This document shows positions 51,217 to 61,056 of a DNA stretch of 64,000 nt, piece by piece. The position numbers and the translations under genes were made by a program. Position 1 is the first letter of the stretch. The number at the start of each line of letters is the position of its first letter. Under the pieces are notes generated by a model. It was not told the DNA's origin and did not search any database. It saw only the letters and a program-made list of their open reading frames with translations. Source of the DNA: Polaribacter sp. L3A8 (GTDB lineage Bacteria > Bacteroidota > Bacteroidia > Flavobacteriales > Flavobacteriaceae); NCBI RefSeq assembly GCF_009796785.1, contig NZ_CP047026.1, forward strand, positions 3,888,501-3,952,500, written 5' to 3'.

Positions 51217-51975
51217 ATGATTAAAAAAATAGCATTCAGTTTTTTGTTTTTTATAATAATATCAGCGTTTGGTCAGCAAGTAGATATTAATAATTATAAG
51301 TATATAATTGTACCAGATCGTTTCGATTTCTTAAAGAGTGCAGATCAATACCAGACAAGTTCTTTAACTAAATTTCTTTTAGAGAAAAAAGGATTTGTTG
51401 TTTTTCTTAGTAATGAAAAATTACCGGAAGATTTTGTACTAAACAGGTGTAAAGGTTTAACAGCAAATGTTGTTGATGATTCTAGCATGTTTACAGTAAA
51501 AAGTAAAATAGAATTAAAAGATTGTTATGGTACTGTAGTATATGTTTCTGAAACAGGTAAGAGCAAAGAGAAAGATTATAAAAAATCGTATCAAGAGGCA
51601 ATTAGAAATGCTTATGAAACAATGGACGGTTTAGAGTACAAATATGTGCCGATAAAAAAAGAGGGAGTTGTAAAAACAGTAGAAGTAGAAGTGGTAAAAG
51701 AAGTAATGACTACCCCTATAAAAGAAATTGTCTCTCAAGAAAAAGTTGTAGCTAGTAATAATTTAGAAACTTTATATAGCCAAGAGATCAGTAACGGTTT
51801 TCAGTTAGTAAACACAACTCCGGCAGTTGTTTATCAGCTATTAAAAACAAAGGTTAAAGATGTTTTTATTTTAAAAGATAAAAACGGAATCCTTTATAAA
51901 AATGGTAATAACTGGATTGCAGAATATTATGAAAATGACGCTTTAGTGGTAAAACAATATGCTATTAAATTTTAA
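51217..51975 (+). CDS. Exported protein of unknown function, conserved in Flavobacteriia
   Basis: The 252-residue protein has a signal peptide (MIKKIAFSFLFFIIISAFGQ). Its first domain begins VDINNYKYIIVPDRFDFLKSADQYQTSSLTKFLLEKKGF (about 22-60) and ends near DGLEYKYVPI. A Val/Glu-rich linker (VVKTVEVEVVKEVMTTPIKEIV) and a small C-terminal domain (GFQLVNTTPAVVYQLL...FILKDKNGILYKNGNNW) follow. It resembles proteins found next to YjjG in related genomes. I see no catalytic motif. Confidence 0.75.
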   Translation: MIKKIAFSFLFFIIISAFGQQVDINNYKYIIVPDRFDFLKSADQYQTSSLTKFLLEKKGFVVFLSNEKLPEDFVLNRCKGLTANVVDDSSMFTVKSKIELKDCYGTVVYVSETGKSKEKDYKKSYQEAIRNAYETMDGLEYKYVPIKKEGVVKTVEVEVVKEVMTTPIKEIVSQEKVVASNNLETLYSQEISNGFQLVNTTPAVVYQLLKTKVKDVFILKDKNGILYKNGNNWIAEYYENDALVVKQYAIKF

Positions 51976-52064
51976 TTAATTTTATGGTTAAGAAGGCTAA
52001 ACTTATGCTGCTTTATGCTTAATTTGGTTTAGAATTTTAGATTATCATCAAGAAATTTATCAAT

Positions 52065-52092
52065 AGCCCTAAATTATATTTAGGGCTTCTTT
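52065..52092 (+). terminator. Terminator after the exported protein gene
   Basis: AGCCCTAAA and TTTAGGGCT pair around a 5-base loop and are followed by a T-rich stretch (TCTTTG). The T-run is weak. Confidence 0.6.
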
Positions 52093-52132
52093 GTAATTAT
52101 ATTTCTAGTAATAGTACTATTATAAAAAGTTA

Positions 52133-53404
52133 TTAATAGTCGTAGTTATTTTTCCATCTGTTTTTTAAGACATCTCTAAACTGATTTTCTCTTGCATTAT
52201 TACCTGGTTCATATAGTTTTGTTCCAGAAATTTCATCAGGCAAAAATTCTTGCTCTATAAAGTTATTAGGGTAATTGTGGGAGTATTTATAATCCTTACC
52301 ATAATCTAAGTCTTTCATTAATTTTGTTGGCGCATTTCTTAAATGAAAAGGGATGGATAAATCGCCCGTTTTTTGAACCAAACTTTGCGCTTCATTAATG
52401 GCCATATAAGAAGCGTTGCTTTTTGCTGAATTGGCTAAATAAATAGCACATTGACTTAAAATGATTCTAGATTCTGGATACCCAACAACGGCAACTGCTT
52501 GAAACGTGTTATTTGCTAAAATTAATGCAGTAGGGTTTGCATTTCCAATATCTTCAGAAGCCGAAATGAGTAATCTTCTAGCTATAAACTTTACATCTTC
52601 TCCACCTTCAATCATTCTAGCTAACCAATATACAGCACCATTTGGGTCACTTCCTCTTATCGATTTTATAAAAGCAGAAATGATGTCATAATGTTGTTCT
52701 CCTGTTTTATCATATCTAACCGTATTTTTCTGAACTTTAGATAAAACTAAATCGTTTGTAATTTCAATTTCATCATCGACAGATACTAATAACTCAAAAA
52801 TATTTAATAGTTTTCTAGCATCACCACCAGAAACTTGTAACAAAGCATCTGTTTCTTTTAACGTAATTTTTTTTGTTGATAAAAGTGCATCTTCTGTCAT
52901 AGCTCTATGTAAAAGTGCTATTAAATCAGTTTTATCAAAAGAATTTAAGATATAAACTTGGCAACGCGAGAGTAGGGCGGGTATTACTTCGAAACTTGGG
53001 TTTTCTGTAGTTGCGCCAATTAAAGTTACCCATCCTTTTTCTACAGCTCCTAAAAGAGAATCTTGTTGAGATTTACTAAATCTATGAATTTCATCAATAA
53101 ATAAAATAGGGTTTTTAACGGTAAATAACCCACCACTTTTTTTTGCTTTTTCTATTACTTCTCTAACATCTTTTACACCAGAGCTAATGGCACTTAATGT
53201 ATAAAAGGGTCTTTTAGATTCTGTCGCAATAATATTGGCAAGTGTAGTTTTTCCAATTCCTGGAGGTCCCCATAAAATTAATGAAGGGATAATTCCTTTT
53301 TTTATTAAATTAGTTAAAACACCCGTTTTACCAACCAAATGTTGTTGACTTATATAATCTTCTAGAGTTTTAGGTCTAATTCTTTCTGCCAAAGGTTCAT
53401 TCAT
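52133..53404 (-). CDS. rarA: Replication-associated recombination protein A
   Basis: RarA (MgsA) acts at stalled replication forks. This 423-residue AAA+ ATPase has Walker [16 protein letters not shown] (about 44-58) and Walker [20 protein letters not shown] (about 100-118). A sensor follows at [13 protein letters not shown] (about 129-141) and an arginine-finger region ALLSRCQVY. The C-terminal tetramerization part has [32 protein letters not shown] and [12 protein letters not shown]. The length and all motifs are normal for the family. Confidence 0.96.
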   Translation of the reverse strand: MNEPLAERIRPKTLEDYISQQHLVGKTGVLTNLIKKGIIPSLILWGPPGIGKTTLANIIATESKRPFYTLSAISSGVKDVREVIEKAKKSGGLFTVKNPILFIDEIHRFSKSQQDSLLGAVEKGWVTLIGATTENPSFEVIPALLSRCQVYILNSFDKTDLIALLHRAMTEDALLSTKKITLKETDALLQVSGGDARKLLNIFELLVSVDDEIEITNDLVLSKVQKNTVRYDKTGEQHYDIISAFIKSIRGSDPNGAVYWLARMIEGGEDVKFIARRLLISASEDIGNANPTALILANNTFQAVAVVGYPESRIILSQCAIYLANSAKSNASYMAINEAQSLVQKTGDLSIPFHLRNAPTKLMKDLDYGKDYKYSHNYPNNFIEQEFLPDEISGTKLYEPGNNARENQFRDVLKNRWKNNYDY

Positions 53405-53481
53405 TCAGTAAAAATAACAAAGATTTCTGACAGAAAATGTAAAAATCGAAATTGGTTAGATTTTTGTTATTTTTATGACTG

Positions 53482-54168
53482 ATGAAAGAGGATACCCAGT
53501 TAAAAATATCAAAATCAATTTTCTTAATTCCGGTTGCTTATGTTTTTGCAATTTGGTTTATTTATTGGATTGAAATACAGTTTGATCTTAATTTTAATAA
53601 ATACGGAGTTTTTCCTAGAACTTTGGTTGGTTTTAGAGGTGTTTTTTTAACACATTTTATACATAGCAATACAAGTCATCTTTTTAATAATTCTGTCCCT
53701 TTATTCGTGCTTTTAAGCAGTGTTTTTTATTTTTATAAAGATGTAGCGTATAAAGTGTTGTTTTTTGGAGGTTTCTTTACAGGATTTCTAACTTGGTGTT
53801 TTGCAAGAGAATCTTATCATATAGGAGCCAGTGGTATTGTGTATTTACTTTTTAGTTTTGTTTTTTTTAGTGGAATTATAAAAAGACACTATAGGTTAGT
53901 GGCTGTATCTTTAATAATTATTTTTCTTTACGGAAGTATGATATGGTATGTGTTTCCTGTAAAAGAAGGTATATCTTGGGAAGGACACTTATCTGGTTTT
54001 GTAATGGGGCTTATTTTTTCAATTGCTTATAGAAATAAAGGAATTGTAAAAGAAGAGCATCAATTTATAGAAACAGAATTCGATTCTTTATTTGATGAAC
54101 ATGGAAATTTTGCTCCGCCAATAGTAGGAGAGGAGTTAGATGATAAAAAACTAGAACAAAAGTTTTAA
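53482..54168 (+). CDS. Rhomboid-family intramembrane serine protease
   Basis: This 228-residue protein has about six membrane helices. The catalytic Ser lies in YHIGASGIVYLLFS (about 113-126, GASG) and the catalytic His in WEGHLSGFVMGLIF (about 170-183). A conserved H in the HSNTSHLFNNS loop (about 58-68) supports the oxyanion or fold. The family cuts membrane helices of partner proteins; the substrate here is unknown. A short acidic cytoplasmic tail ends the protein. Confidence 0.92.
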   Translation: MKEDTQLKISKSIFLIPVAYVFAIWFIYWIEIQFDLNFNKYGVFPRTLVGFRGVFLTHFIHSNTSHLFNNSVPLFVLLSSVFYFYKDVAYKVLFFGGFFTGFLTWCFARESYHIGASGIVYLLFSFVFFSGIIKRHYRLVAVSLIIIFLYGSMIWYVFPVKEGISWEGHLSGFVMGLIFSIAYRNKGIVKEEHQFIETEFDSLFDEHGNFAPPIVGEELDDKKLEQKF

Positions 54169-54203
54169 TATAGCTTACTTTTCTAAAATAAGTTTAGAAA
54201 TAC

Positions 54204-54241
54204 AAAAAGCTGCATATAATTACTTATATACAGCTTTTTTT
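54204..54241. terminator. Bidirectional terminator between rhomboid and rlmB genes
   Basis: AAAAGCTGCATATAA and TTATATACAGCTTT form a long stem with a short loop. A-runs lie on the left and T7 on the right, so it serves both convergent genes. Confidence 0.85.
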
Positions 54242-54262
54242 TAAATATATTTTTAATTATCT

Positions 54263-55024
54263 CTAATTACTCACAACAATTCTTTGTCTTACAGCTTCAT
54301 ACAGTAAAACACCACAAGCTACAGAAACATTTAAAGAAGCTATTTCACCTAATAAAGGTAGCTTTGCCTTATAATCTACCATTTTTAATATAGAAGGGTT
54401 TACACCTCTATGTTCAGAACCCATAACAATTGCTATTGGTTGATTAAAATTAACATCATATACAGAATCTTCTGTTTTTTCTGTTGCCGCAACTGTTTTA
54501 ATGTCTGATGCTTGTAATAAGAATAAGGCATCTTTAATGTGATCTACTTTACAAATAGGAATTTTAAAAGCAGCACCAGCTGATGTTTTTATCGTTTCTG
54601 CATTTACGGGAGCACTTCCATTTTTCTGAATAATAATTCCGTTTACTCCAGAACATTCTGCAGTTCTAATGATAGCACCAAAATTACGTACATCAGATAC
54701 TTGATCTAATAGTAAAAACAAAGGTGTTTTACCGCTTTCTACTGTTTTTTCAATCAGTTCTTCTAGATCGTAAAATTCTACAGGTGATATTTGTGCAACA
54801 GCTCCTTGGTGATTACTGTTTTTAGATAATCTATCTAATTTTTCAACAGGCACCATGCTTGTAGTAAGGTTATTTGTTTTAATTAATTTATTAAGTTCAT
54901 AAAACAATTCTCCTCTTAATCCTTTTTGTAAGTATATTTTATTTATTGATGAACCACTTTCTATGGCTTCAATAATTGCTCTAATCCCAAAAATATTGGT
55001 TGTTGGTGTTGTTTCTGCTGTCAT
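54263..55024 (-). CDS. rlmB: 23S rRNA 2'-O-ribose methyltransferase, TrmH/SpoU family
   Basis: RlmB methylates the 2'-OH of a guanosine in the peptidyl-transferase region of 23S rRNA. The 253-residue protein has an N-terminal substrate-binding domain (FGIRAIIEAIESGSSINKIYLQKGLRG, about 12-38). A knotted SpoU domain shows LLLDQVSDVRNFGAIIRTAECSG (about 103-125), MGSEHRGVNPSIL (about 205-217) and KLPLLGEIASLNVSVACGVLLYE (about 223-245). The NFGAI(I/L)RTA and GSE.RG motifs hold the catalytic Arg and Glu. Confidence 0.93.
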   Translation of the reverse strand: MTAETTPTTNIFGIRAIIEAIESGSSINKIYLQKGLRGELFYELNKLIKTNNLTTSMVPVEKLDRLSKNSNHQGAVAQISPVEFYDLEELIEKTVESGKTPLFLLLDQVSDVRNFGAIIRTAECSGVNGIIIQKNGSAPVNAETIKTSAGAAFKIPICKVDHIKDALFLLQASDIKTVAATEKTEDSVYDVNFNQPIAIVMGSEHRGVNPSILKMVDYKAKLPLLGEIASLNVSVACGVLLYEAVRQRIVVSN

Positions 55025-55064
55025 GCTGCAAAGGTATGTTAAATATTGAAAATATTGGACAAAA

Positions 55065-55091
55065 AAAAACCACCTCGCAAAGAGGTGGTTT
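55065..55091 (-). terminator. Terminator of the SusC/SusD locus
   Basis: AAACCACCTC and GAGGTGGTTT form a perfect 10-bp stem with a 5-base loop; on the minus strand T-rich sequence follows. It ends the leftward operon that starts with susC at 60941. Confidence 0.9.
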
Positions 55092-55107
55092 TAACAAAAT
55101 AATTTAT

Positions 55108-55590
55108 TTAATGTTCATCTTCAGAGAACCCTGTTCTTTTATAACCTACAAGTTTGTATACTGTTCCAGCATCGTCAGAAAATTCTATATCTAAAGAAAT
55201 TCCATCAGAAGTATTACCACCAGAGGTCGTTGCTGTTCCTTTGCTTATTGTAGCGTTAGTTATATTTATTGTTATTTCATAACCTTCATAATTACTAGCT
55301 AAATTAGAACCACCAAAAGTTAATTCATTTGTGTTTACAGGAGTTTTTGCCTTAAATTCCCAAAATGTACCTAAATCTTCAATCCACATTTCTTTTCCAT
55401 TATCAGCAGCAGTATTATAAGTACTAAGATGATAATAGCTTCCAGTTCCATTAAGTTGTACAAACCAATCTCCAGCCATTTCAACAACAGATGTAGCTCC
55501 TGGGTCTGGGTCTCCTCCTTCATCACAAGATGTAAATCCTAGTATCAAAGTTAAGAAAAATGTGATTTTTAATAATTTTATATTTTTCAT
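55108..55590 (-). CDS. Lipid-binding-hydrolase-like lipoprotein of the SusC/D locus
   Basis: This 160-residue lipoprotein (MKNIKLLKITFFLTLILGFTSCDE, Cys at 22) resembles the PF12888-type proteins annotated as putative lipid-binding hydrolases. VVEMAGDWFVQLNG (about 36-49), KEMWIEDLGTFWEFKAKTPVN and YEGYEITINITNATISKG lead to IEFSDDAGTVYKLVGYKRTGFSEDEH at the end. It is the last gene of a four-gene locus in the order SusC, SusD, DUF5011-like, this protein, as in the BT2264-BT2261 peptide-import locus. It is probably a surface lipoprotein. Confidence 0.75.
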   Translation of the reverse strand: MKNIKLLKITFFLTLILGFTSCDEGGDPDPGATSVVEMAGDWFVQLNGTGSYYHLSTYNTAADNGKEMWIEDLGTFWEFKAKTPVNTNELTFGGSNLASNYEGYEITINITNATISKGTATTSGGNTSDGISLDIEFSDDAGTVYKLVGYKRTGFSEDEH

Positions 55591-55607
55591 TTTATATTTT
55601 GTTTTAA

Positions 55608-56342
55608 TTAAAATTGAACTTGCTCTAAATGTACTTCAAAAATAAAGTCGCCATCTCTCCAGTCAGTTTTGAAATCAATAGTTTTTGCAGCTGCGTTAAC
55701 ATTAAACTCTAGCATTTCAGCGGCTCCACCAAATGTTTTTACATCAAAGTCTTTATTAGCTATTGAGAAATCATTTGGACCATTTACTTTAATTGTAGCG
55801 CCCGGTGCTCCATAAGCAGTACCAAGAACTCTTCCTAACTCGTACCAAGCACCAATACCGTCTGAAATCTGGTAGATACCATCTGATTTTTTCCAAATCA
55901 TTACATATTTCATATTTTGATATTGATCAGGTGCATCATCGTTTCTTGTAACAGATGAGATGTATAGACCCGAAAGATCATTTACAAGGTCTCCAGAATC
56001 AGCAATTATCACAGTTCGTCCTGCAGAAGCCAAAAAACCATCTTGATTCACTGCAGAATAAGAAACAGTATAGATATCTGAAACATCTTTACTAAATGGT
56101 AGTCCTCTATAAAGTCCAGCTGATATGGTTGTTGTTACATCCACGGCTGAACCGGCCTCTTCAGCTGTTGCTCCTGGTTCTAAGTATTCTGTGCCATTTT
56201 TTAATAAAACTTCCTGGTCTCCTGATAATGTAAAAACAGCAAAGTTTGTGATTCCTGAAATGTTAGCAGAATCATTCTCAACGCAGGCATTAAACATTAA
56301 GGCAACGGCTAATATTGTTGTATAAATTGATATTTTTTTCAT
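55608..56342 (-). CDS. DUF5011/BT2262-like surface lipoprotein
   Basis: This 244-residue lipoprotein (MKKISIYTTILAVALMFNACVEN, Cys at 20) starts with an Ig-like domain: TLSGDQEVLLKNGTEYLEPGATAEEAGSAVDVTT and YTVSYSAVNQDGFLASAGRTVIIAD (about 38-120). This is the DUF5011-type pattern. The C-terminal part (DLSGLYISSVTRNDDAPDQYQNMKYVMIWKKSDGIYQISDG, about 128 on) resembles the BT2262 accessory lipoprotein. It is the third gene of the SusC/SusD locus and is probably a surface component of the importer. Confidence 0.75.
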   Translation of the reverse strand: MKKISIYTTILAVALMFNACVENDSANISGITNFAVFTLSGDQEVLLKNGTEYLEPGATAEEAGSAVDVTTTISAGLYRGLPFSKDVSDIYTVSYSAVNQDGFLASAGRTVIIADSGDLVNDLSGLYISSVTRNDDAPDQYQNMKYVMIWKKSDGIYQISDGIGAWYELGRVLGTAYGAPGATIKVNGPNDFSIANKDFDVKTFGGAAEMLEFNVNAAAKTIDFKTDWRDGDFIFEVHLEQVQF

Positions 56343-56365
56343 TTTTATAATATTTAATTAATTAA

Positions 56366-57748
56366 TTAATTAGCCCACCAAACTGGTATTGTAATTTTAA
56401 CTATTTCTGGAGTATTTACATTTCTTATAACTTCAGAATTTGGAAATTCTAAACGTTGAGGAAATACATTATTTGTTGCACCATTTACAGAATAAGTAAA
56501 ACCTGTTGGGTATCCAGTTCTGTTGTGTTCAAAAAATGACTCAAATCCATTACCAGGAAATGAAGATATCCATTTTTGCGTTATAATTGCTTCTATTTTT
56601 TGTTCAAGTGTACCTGTTGAAGGGTATGCATAAACTCCTCCAGTAGCAATATAAGAAGAACCATCTATTCCCCATTTATTAAAATTGGCTAGTACAGCAG
56701 CATCGTATAATGCTTTTGTGTTTGCCTCTGATTTGTATCTTAAATTAGCTTCTGCTTGTAAAAATAAACTTTCTTCCTCACTAATAAAATACACAGGTGT
56801 TGTAGGTGCTAATTCTACAACAGAGATACTAACAGGTGAAGCTGTACTACTATAATCTCCTTGTGCTAAAGGAGCACCAGCTCCATAAAATGAATTCAAT
56901 CTTGGATCTCCGTTATTTGAAAGGTATTCATGCATTGTTGCACTTGCTCTTAGATTTGTTGAAACATTTAACTGTCTTCTATCTGACTCATATAAAGGGT
57001 TACTGTTAGATGGTAAATCTACGAAATTATGCATAGAAGCATCTTCTTTAAGAAAATTAGACAAAGTTGCAGCTTCTGAAGCAACACTTGACCTAGCTTT
57101 ACTTTGTCTAAGAAGTATCTTTAGTTTTAAAGTGTTTGCAAATTGAACCCACTTATCCATATCACCAGCAAAAATAAAATCATCTTTTGCAGGTAAGCTT
57201 CCTATTGATGTAGTTAGATCTTTAGATAAAGCAGTATTTATATCTTCAATCATTAAATCATACACTTCTTCACCAGTATTAAACATTGGCGTAAAGTTAT
57301 TTAAATCATTTGCTTCTGTATATGGTATTTGATCATACCAATCTGCTAAAATTTGAGAAGCATAAGATTCTAAAACTGTAGTTATTAAAAAGTAGTTCCA
57401 GTTTTCTTGAGCTAAAGCATTTCTTTTAATATTTCTAATATCACCTAATGCATCATACATATTATGCCAAGGACCATTGAAATTGGTAGAACCAATTTGG
57501 TAAGCATCAATTGTTCTATACTGGTTTGCAGCATTACTTTGAGTAAAATATTGTGACCATATACCTCCAATAATCGCTAATTCAGCACCTTGAGCACCAG
57601 CAATTCCAGCAATACCTGCAGGTAATTCTGTTGCAAATTCAACTCCCTCAGGTGAAAGTAAATCTGGGTCTCTGTTTATATCTAACTGATCATCACATGA
57701 TGAGAAAAAGATTAATAAACTTAATAGAGAATAAATTATATTTTTCAT
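56366..57748 (-). CDS. SusD/RagB-type substrate-binding lipoprotein
   Basis: The 460-residue lipoprotein (MKNIIYSLLSLLIFFSSCDDQLDINRDP, Cys at 18) is of the SusD-like_2 type. A TPR-rich helical core contains YDALGDIRNIKRNAL (about 98-112), ADWYDQIPYTEANDL, WVQFANTLKLKILLRQS and YFISEEESLFLQAEANLRYK. The ending is FPQRLEFPNSEVIRNVN. It forms the lid over the SusC channel and captures the substrate on the cell surface. Gene order places it directly after susC. No glycoside hydrolase is next to it. Confidence 0.9.
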   Translation of the reverse strand: MKNIIYSLLSLLIFFSSCDDQLDINRDPDLLSPEGVEFATELPAGIAGIAGAQGAELAIIGGIWSQYFTQSNAANQYRTIDAYQIGSTNFNGPWHNMYDALGDIRNIKRNALAQENWNYFLITTVLESYASQILADWYDQIPYTEANDLNNFTPMFNTGEEVYDLMIEDINTALSKDLTTSIGSLPAKDDFIFAGDMDKWVQFANTLKLKILLRQSKARSSVASEAATLSNFLKEDASMHNFVDLPSNSNPLYESDRRQLNVSTNLRASATMHEYLSNNGDPRLNSFYGAGAPLAQGDYSSTASPVSISVVELAPTTPVYFISEEESLFLQAEANLRYKSEANTKALYDAAVLANFNKWGIDGSSYIATGGVYAYPSTGTLEQKIEAIITQKWISSFPGNGFESFFEHNRTGYPTGFTYSVNGATNNVFPQRLEFPNSEVIRNVNTPEIVKITIPVWWAN

Positions 57749-57767
57749 TTTTATTGTTTTTAATTGA

Positions 57768-60700
57768 TTAAAAAGATACTTTAAGACTCATACCATAAGC
57801 TCTTTGTGCAGGGTTTCCTGCAAACTCACCGAATTCACTCCTTAAATCACTACCATATGTTGATACTTCAGGGTCAACATAAGGATTGTCGTCTGGTGTC
57901 CAAAGGGCAAGATTTTTTCCGTAGAATGTTACAGATAATCTTGATACACCAATTGCATCTATTACAGAGTTAGGGAAATTATAAGATAAAGAAAGATCTC
58001 TTAATCTACCAAAGGTTTTATCAATAGTATGATTTGTTTCTCCAGCAGGATTACTTCCAGTACCAAAATAATCTGTAACTCCTCCAAAACTTACTGGTGT
58101 AGAGTTTTCTGAATAAGTTCCGTCACCATTATCATTAACTGAGTTTGGTATAATAAAAGGATTACGATCGTTGTAAGTTGTAGAAATTGCACTTCCTGTA
58201 AAGTTAAGAAGTCTATTTGTATAAGAATACATTACACCACCTTGTTTATAGTCTAGACTAAAAGACAACGTAAAGTTTTTGTATTTAAAGCTGTTTTGTA
58301 ACCCCATTACAAAGTCTCTTTGAGATGTTCCAAGTTCTTGTTCTTCAGTTCCTAAAACTGCAAATCCAGTACTAGGGTTTACTATAGTTTGACCTGAATC
58401 TGTTGTTGCAGCTCCTGCAAATCTAAATACACCCAGTGGTCTACCTATTTCTGCATTAAAAGTTGTACCAAAAGCACTGTTAATGGCTAATCTATCAGAT
58501 CCTTTTAAATCTGTAACTTTGTTTTTGTTTTTTGTAAAAGTATAAGTCATTTCCCAACTAAAGTCTTCTGTTTTTACAGGGTAACCACTTAATAATAATT
58601 CTATACCTTTGTTTGATACATCAGCAAAATTACCAGTTACTTGTGAATAACCTGTAGATCTAGGTAATAATCTATCAATTAACAAGTCTTTTGTTTGTTT
58701 GTCATAGTAAGCTGCATCTACTGTTATTCTATTATTAAAGAACCTTCCTTCTAACCCAACTTCATATTCAGTTGTTATTTCTGGTAAAAGAGAGTTGTTA
58801 CCTAATTGCCCTGCTAATTCGAATGAATTTACACCATCTATTGGAAATGTAATATTACCAAAATAAGCACCAGCATTAGCTTTCACCAAAGTTGATTCTG
58901 TATTGTATGGGTCTGTGTCATTAGCAACTTGCGCAAAACCTCCTCTTAATTTTAGAAAAGATTCAGTATCATCCATAACAATACCACTTAAAGAAACCGA
59001 TGGGTAAAAATATGAGTTGTTCTCTACAGGAAGAGTAGATGACCAATCGTTTCTTGCTGTTGCAGTTAAAAATAAACGATTTTTATAGGATGCAGTTGCA
59101 GATGCAAAAACTCCATAAGTTCTTCGTAATGTATTGTTTTGAGTAATTACTGGAGGAACAGCGCTATTACTTAATTCATAATAATTTGGAATATCTAATA
59201 TTGAAATTGATGCTCCAAGGTAATCAGTTGATCTTTGATTAAAAGTAGCACCAAGTGTAGCGGCAATATTTAAATCGTCGTTTATATCATTATCATAATT
59301 AATAACTCCATAAGTATCGTATTCAATTCTCTCTACTTGAGATTCAGAAACACCACCAACAACTTCATTTACAGCTAAAAGATCCTGAGCAGACCCATCA
59401 GAATATTTTACCACTGCACCATTGCTTTTTACTTTTTGATTTGTTAAATCCATACTCATTTGCCAGGTAGCAGTTAATTTTGGTGCTAATTTATATGAAA
59501 GATTTACATTACCAAAAACCCTGTTACTTTTTATCTTTGTTGAATTTTCATTTAAAGACCAATAGGGATTTTGTGCATACGGAGTATAAAACCAATCATT
59601 TGTGTTAAAAATATTACTTTGATCTTCCATATCAACGATACTTATATCTCTTGGTACCTGAAGTAATTCTTGCATAAATATTTTTCCTTGACCAGCGTCA
59701 TCTCCCTGCCCTGTATTTGTAGCATTTTGTGCTTTTTTTATAAAGTTAATAGTAGTACGGATTTTAAATTTCTCGTTTCCTACACCTCCATTAAAACTCA
59801 ATGCTTTTCTTTTGTATGAGTCTGCGTCAGTAGGTATTACCCCATCACTATCTGTATCTGTAAAGCCTAAAGAAAAATCTGAATTTGCTCCACCACCGCT
59901 AACACGAATAGAGTTAGTATATGTTTCTCCAATATTGTAAACATCTTTTACATTATTAGGTAAAGCAGAATAAGGTTTTAATTGTTGAGAATTATTTACA
60001 ATTTGCCCCCAAACTCTTACTTTGTTATCATAGGCAGGTCCCCAAGACCCATTTTCATTAGAAGCACCACTTCCACCTGTCGGTAATCCTGATGCATTAG
60101 AGCCATTCCAACCTTGACCAAAAGAATCCTGTAAATGCGGGATTCTTGAAACCTCAGCAAATTCCATAGAACTATTGATGTCAACTTTTACTTTTGAATT
60201 TGTTTTACCTCTTTTTGTAGTAATAAGAATTACACCTGTAGAACCTCTAGATCCATAAAGAGCAGTAGCAGAAGATCCTTTTAAAACGTTTATTGACGCG
60301 ATGTTATTTGGGTCTATATCATTTATACCTGTACCACCGTCAAAAGATCTATCTGTAGAAGTAGAACCATTGGCAGAGTTATTGATAGGAGAACCATCAA
60401 CAATATACAAAGGCGCATTTGAACCTTTAATAGTACTAAAACCACGAATTATCACTTTTGTAGAAGAACCAGGTTGTGATGGAGAAGTAATATCAACACC
60501 TGCTATTTTTCCAGATAAAGATTCAAAAGGGTTGTTTGTTGTTACTTTAGTTAATTCTTCAGCGCTAATAATTGTAGCTGCATAACCCGTAGATCTTTTT
60601 TGTCGTTTTTGACCAAAAGCTGTAACAACAATCTCGTCTAAAACACTTTCGTCTTCTTCAAGTATTATGTTAATAGTACTTGATGAATTAACTGATTTAG

Positions 60701-60941
60701 TTATTGTTTTGTAACCTATATAGCTAAAACTTAAGACATCGCCTTGTTTTACACTAATAGAGAACTTTCCATTAAAATCAGTTTGAGTTCCATTTTTCGT
60801 GCCTTTAATAGCTACACTTACTCCAGGTAGTGTACCAGATGAATCTGACACCGTCCCAGAAACTTTTTTTTCTTGTGCAAAAGATATTTGCATCAGAAAC
60901 GCTAATAGTAGCGTTAAAAATCCTTTAAACTTTGTTTTCAT
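57768..60941 (-). CDS. SusC/RagA TonB-linked outer-membrane transporter
   Basis: The 1057-residue protein starts MKTKFKGFLTLLLAFLMQISFAQ. Next come a carboxypeptidase regulatory-like domain (DSSGTLPGVSVAIKGTKNGTQTDFNGKFSI, about 30-60) and the SusC signature box (LDEIVVTAFGQKR). The plug shows ITSPSQPGSSTKVIIRGF, GSNAPLYIVDGSPI and ASINVLKGSSATALYGSRGSTGVILITTKRG, followed by a 22-strand barrel ending NPAQRAYGMSLKVSF. It is powered by TonB-ExbBD and brings in its substrate with SusD. The order SusC-SusD-BT2262-like-BT2261-like suggests peptides as cargo. I chose the ATG at 60941 for its signal peptide. Confidence 0.93.
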   Translation of the reverse strand: MKTKFKGFLTLLLAFLMQISFAQEKKVSGTVSDSSGTLPGVSVAIKGTKNGTQTDFNGKFSISVKQGDVLSFSYIGYKTITKSVNSSSTINIILEEDESVLDEIVVTAFGQKRQKRSTGYAATIISAEELTKVTTNNPFESLSGKIAGVDITSPSQPGSSTKVIIRGFSTIKGSNAPLYIVDGSPINNSANGSTSTDRSFDGGTGINDIDPNNIASINVLKGSSATALYGSRGSTGVILITTKRGKTNSKVKVDINSSMEFAEVSRIPHLQDSFGQGWNGSNASGLPTGGSGASNENGSWGPAYDNKVRVWGQIVNNSQQLKPYSALPNNVKDVYNIGETYTNSIRVSGGGANSDFSLGFTDTDSDGVIPTDADSYKRKALSFNGGVGNEKFKIRTTINFIKKAQNATNTGQGDDAGQGKIFMQELLQVPRDISIVDMEDQSNIFNTNDWFYTPYAQNPYWSLNENSTKIKSNRVFGNVNLSYKLAPKLTATWQMSMDLTNQKVKSNGAVVKYSDGSAQDLLAVNEVVGGVSESQVERIEYDTYGVINYDNDINDDLNIAATLGATFNQRSTDYLGASISILDIPNYYELSNSAVPPVITQNNTLRRTYGVFASATASYKNRLFLTATARNDWSSTLPVENNSYFYPSVSLSGIVMDDTESFLKLRGGFAQVANDTDPYNTESTLVKANAGAYFGNITFPIDGVNSFELAGQLGNNSLLPEITTEYEVGLEGRFFNNRITVDAAYYDKQTKDLLIDRLLPRSTGYSQVTGNFADVSNKGIELLLSGYPVKTEDFSWEMTYTFTKNKNKVTDLKGSDRLAINSAFGTTFNAEIGRPLGVFRFAGAATTDSGQTIVNPSTGFAVLGTEEQELGTSQRDFVMGLQNSFKYKNFTLSFSLDYKQGGVMYSYTNRLLNFTGSAISTTYNDRNPFIIPNSVNDNGDGTYSENSTPVSFGGVTDYFGTGSNPAGETNHTIDKTFGRLRDLSLSYNFPNSVIDAIGVSRLSVTFYGKNLALWTPDDNPYVDPEVSTYGSDLRSEFGEFAGNPAQRAYGMSLKVSF

Positions 60942-61056
60942 TATTGAATATATTTGAATTAATTGGTTCAAATATCATGCTTTATTATTAAATAAGCAAT
61001 TAAATTTGTTAAAAAAGGTTAAAAAGTGTTAACTAAACATAATTACTTGTGGATGC

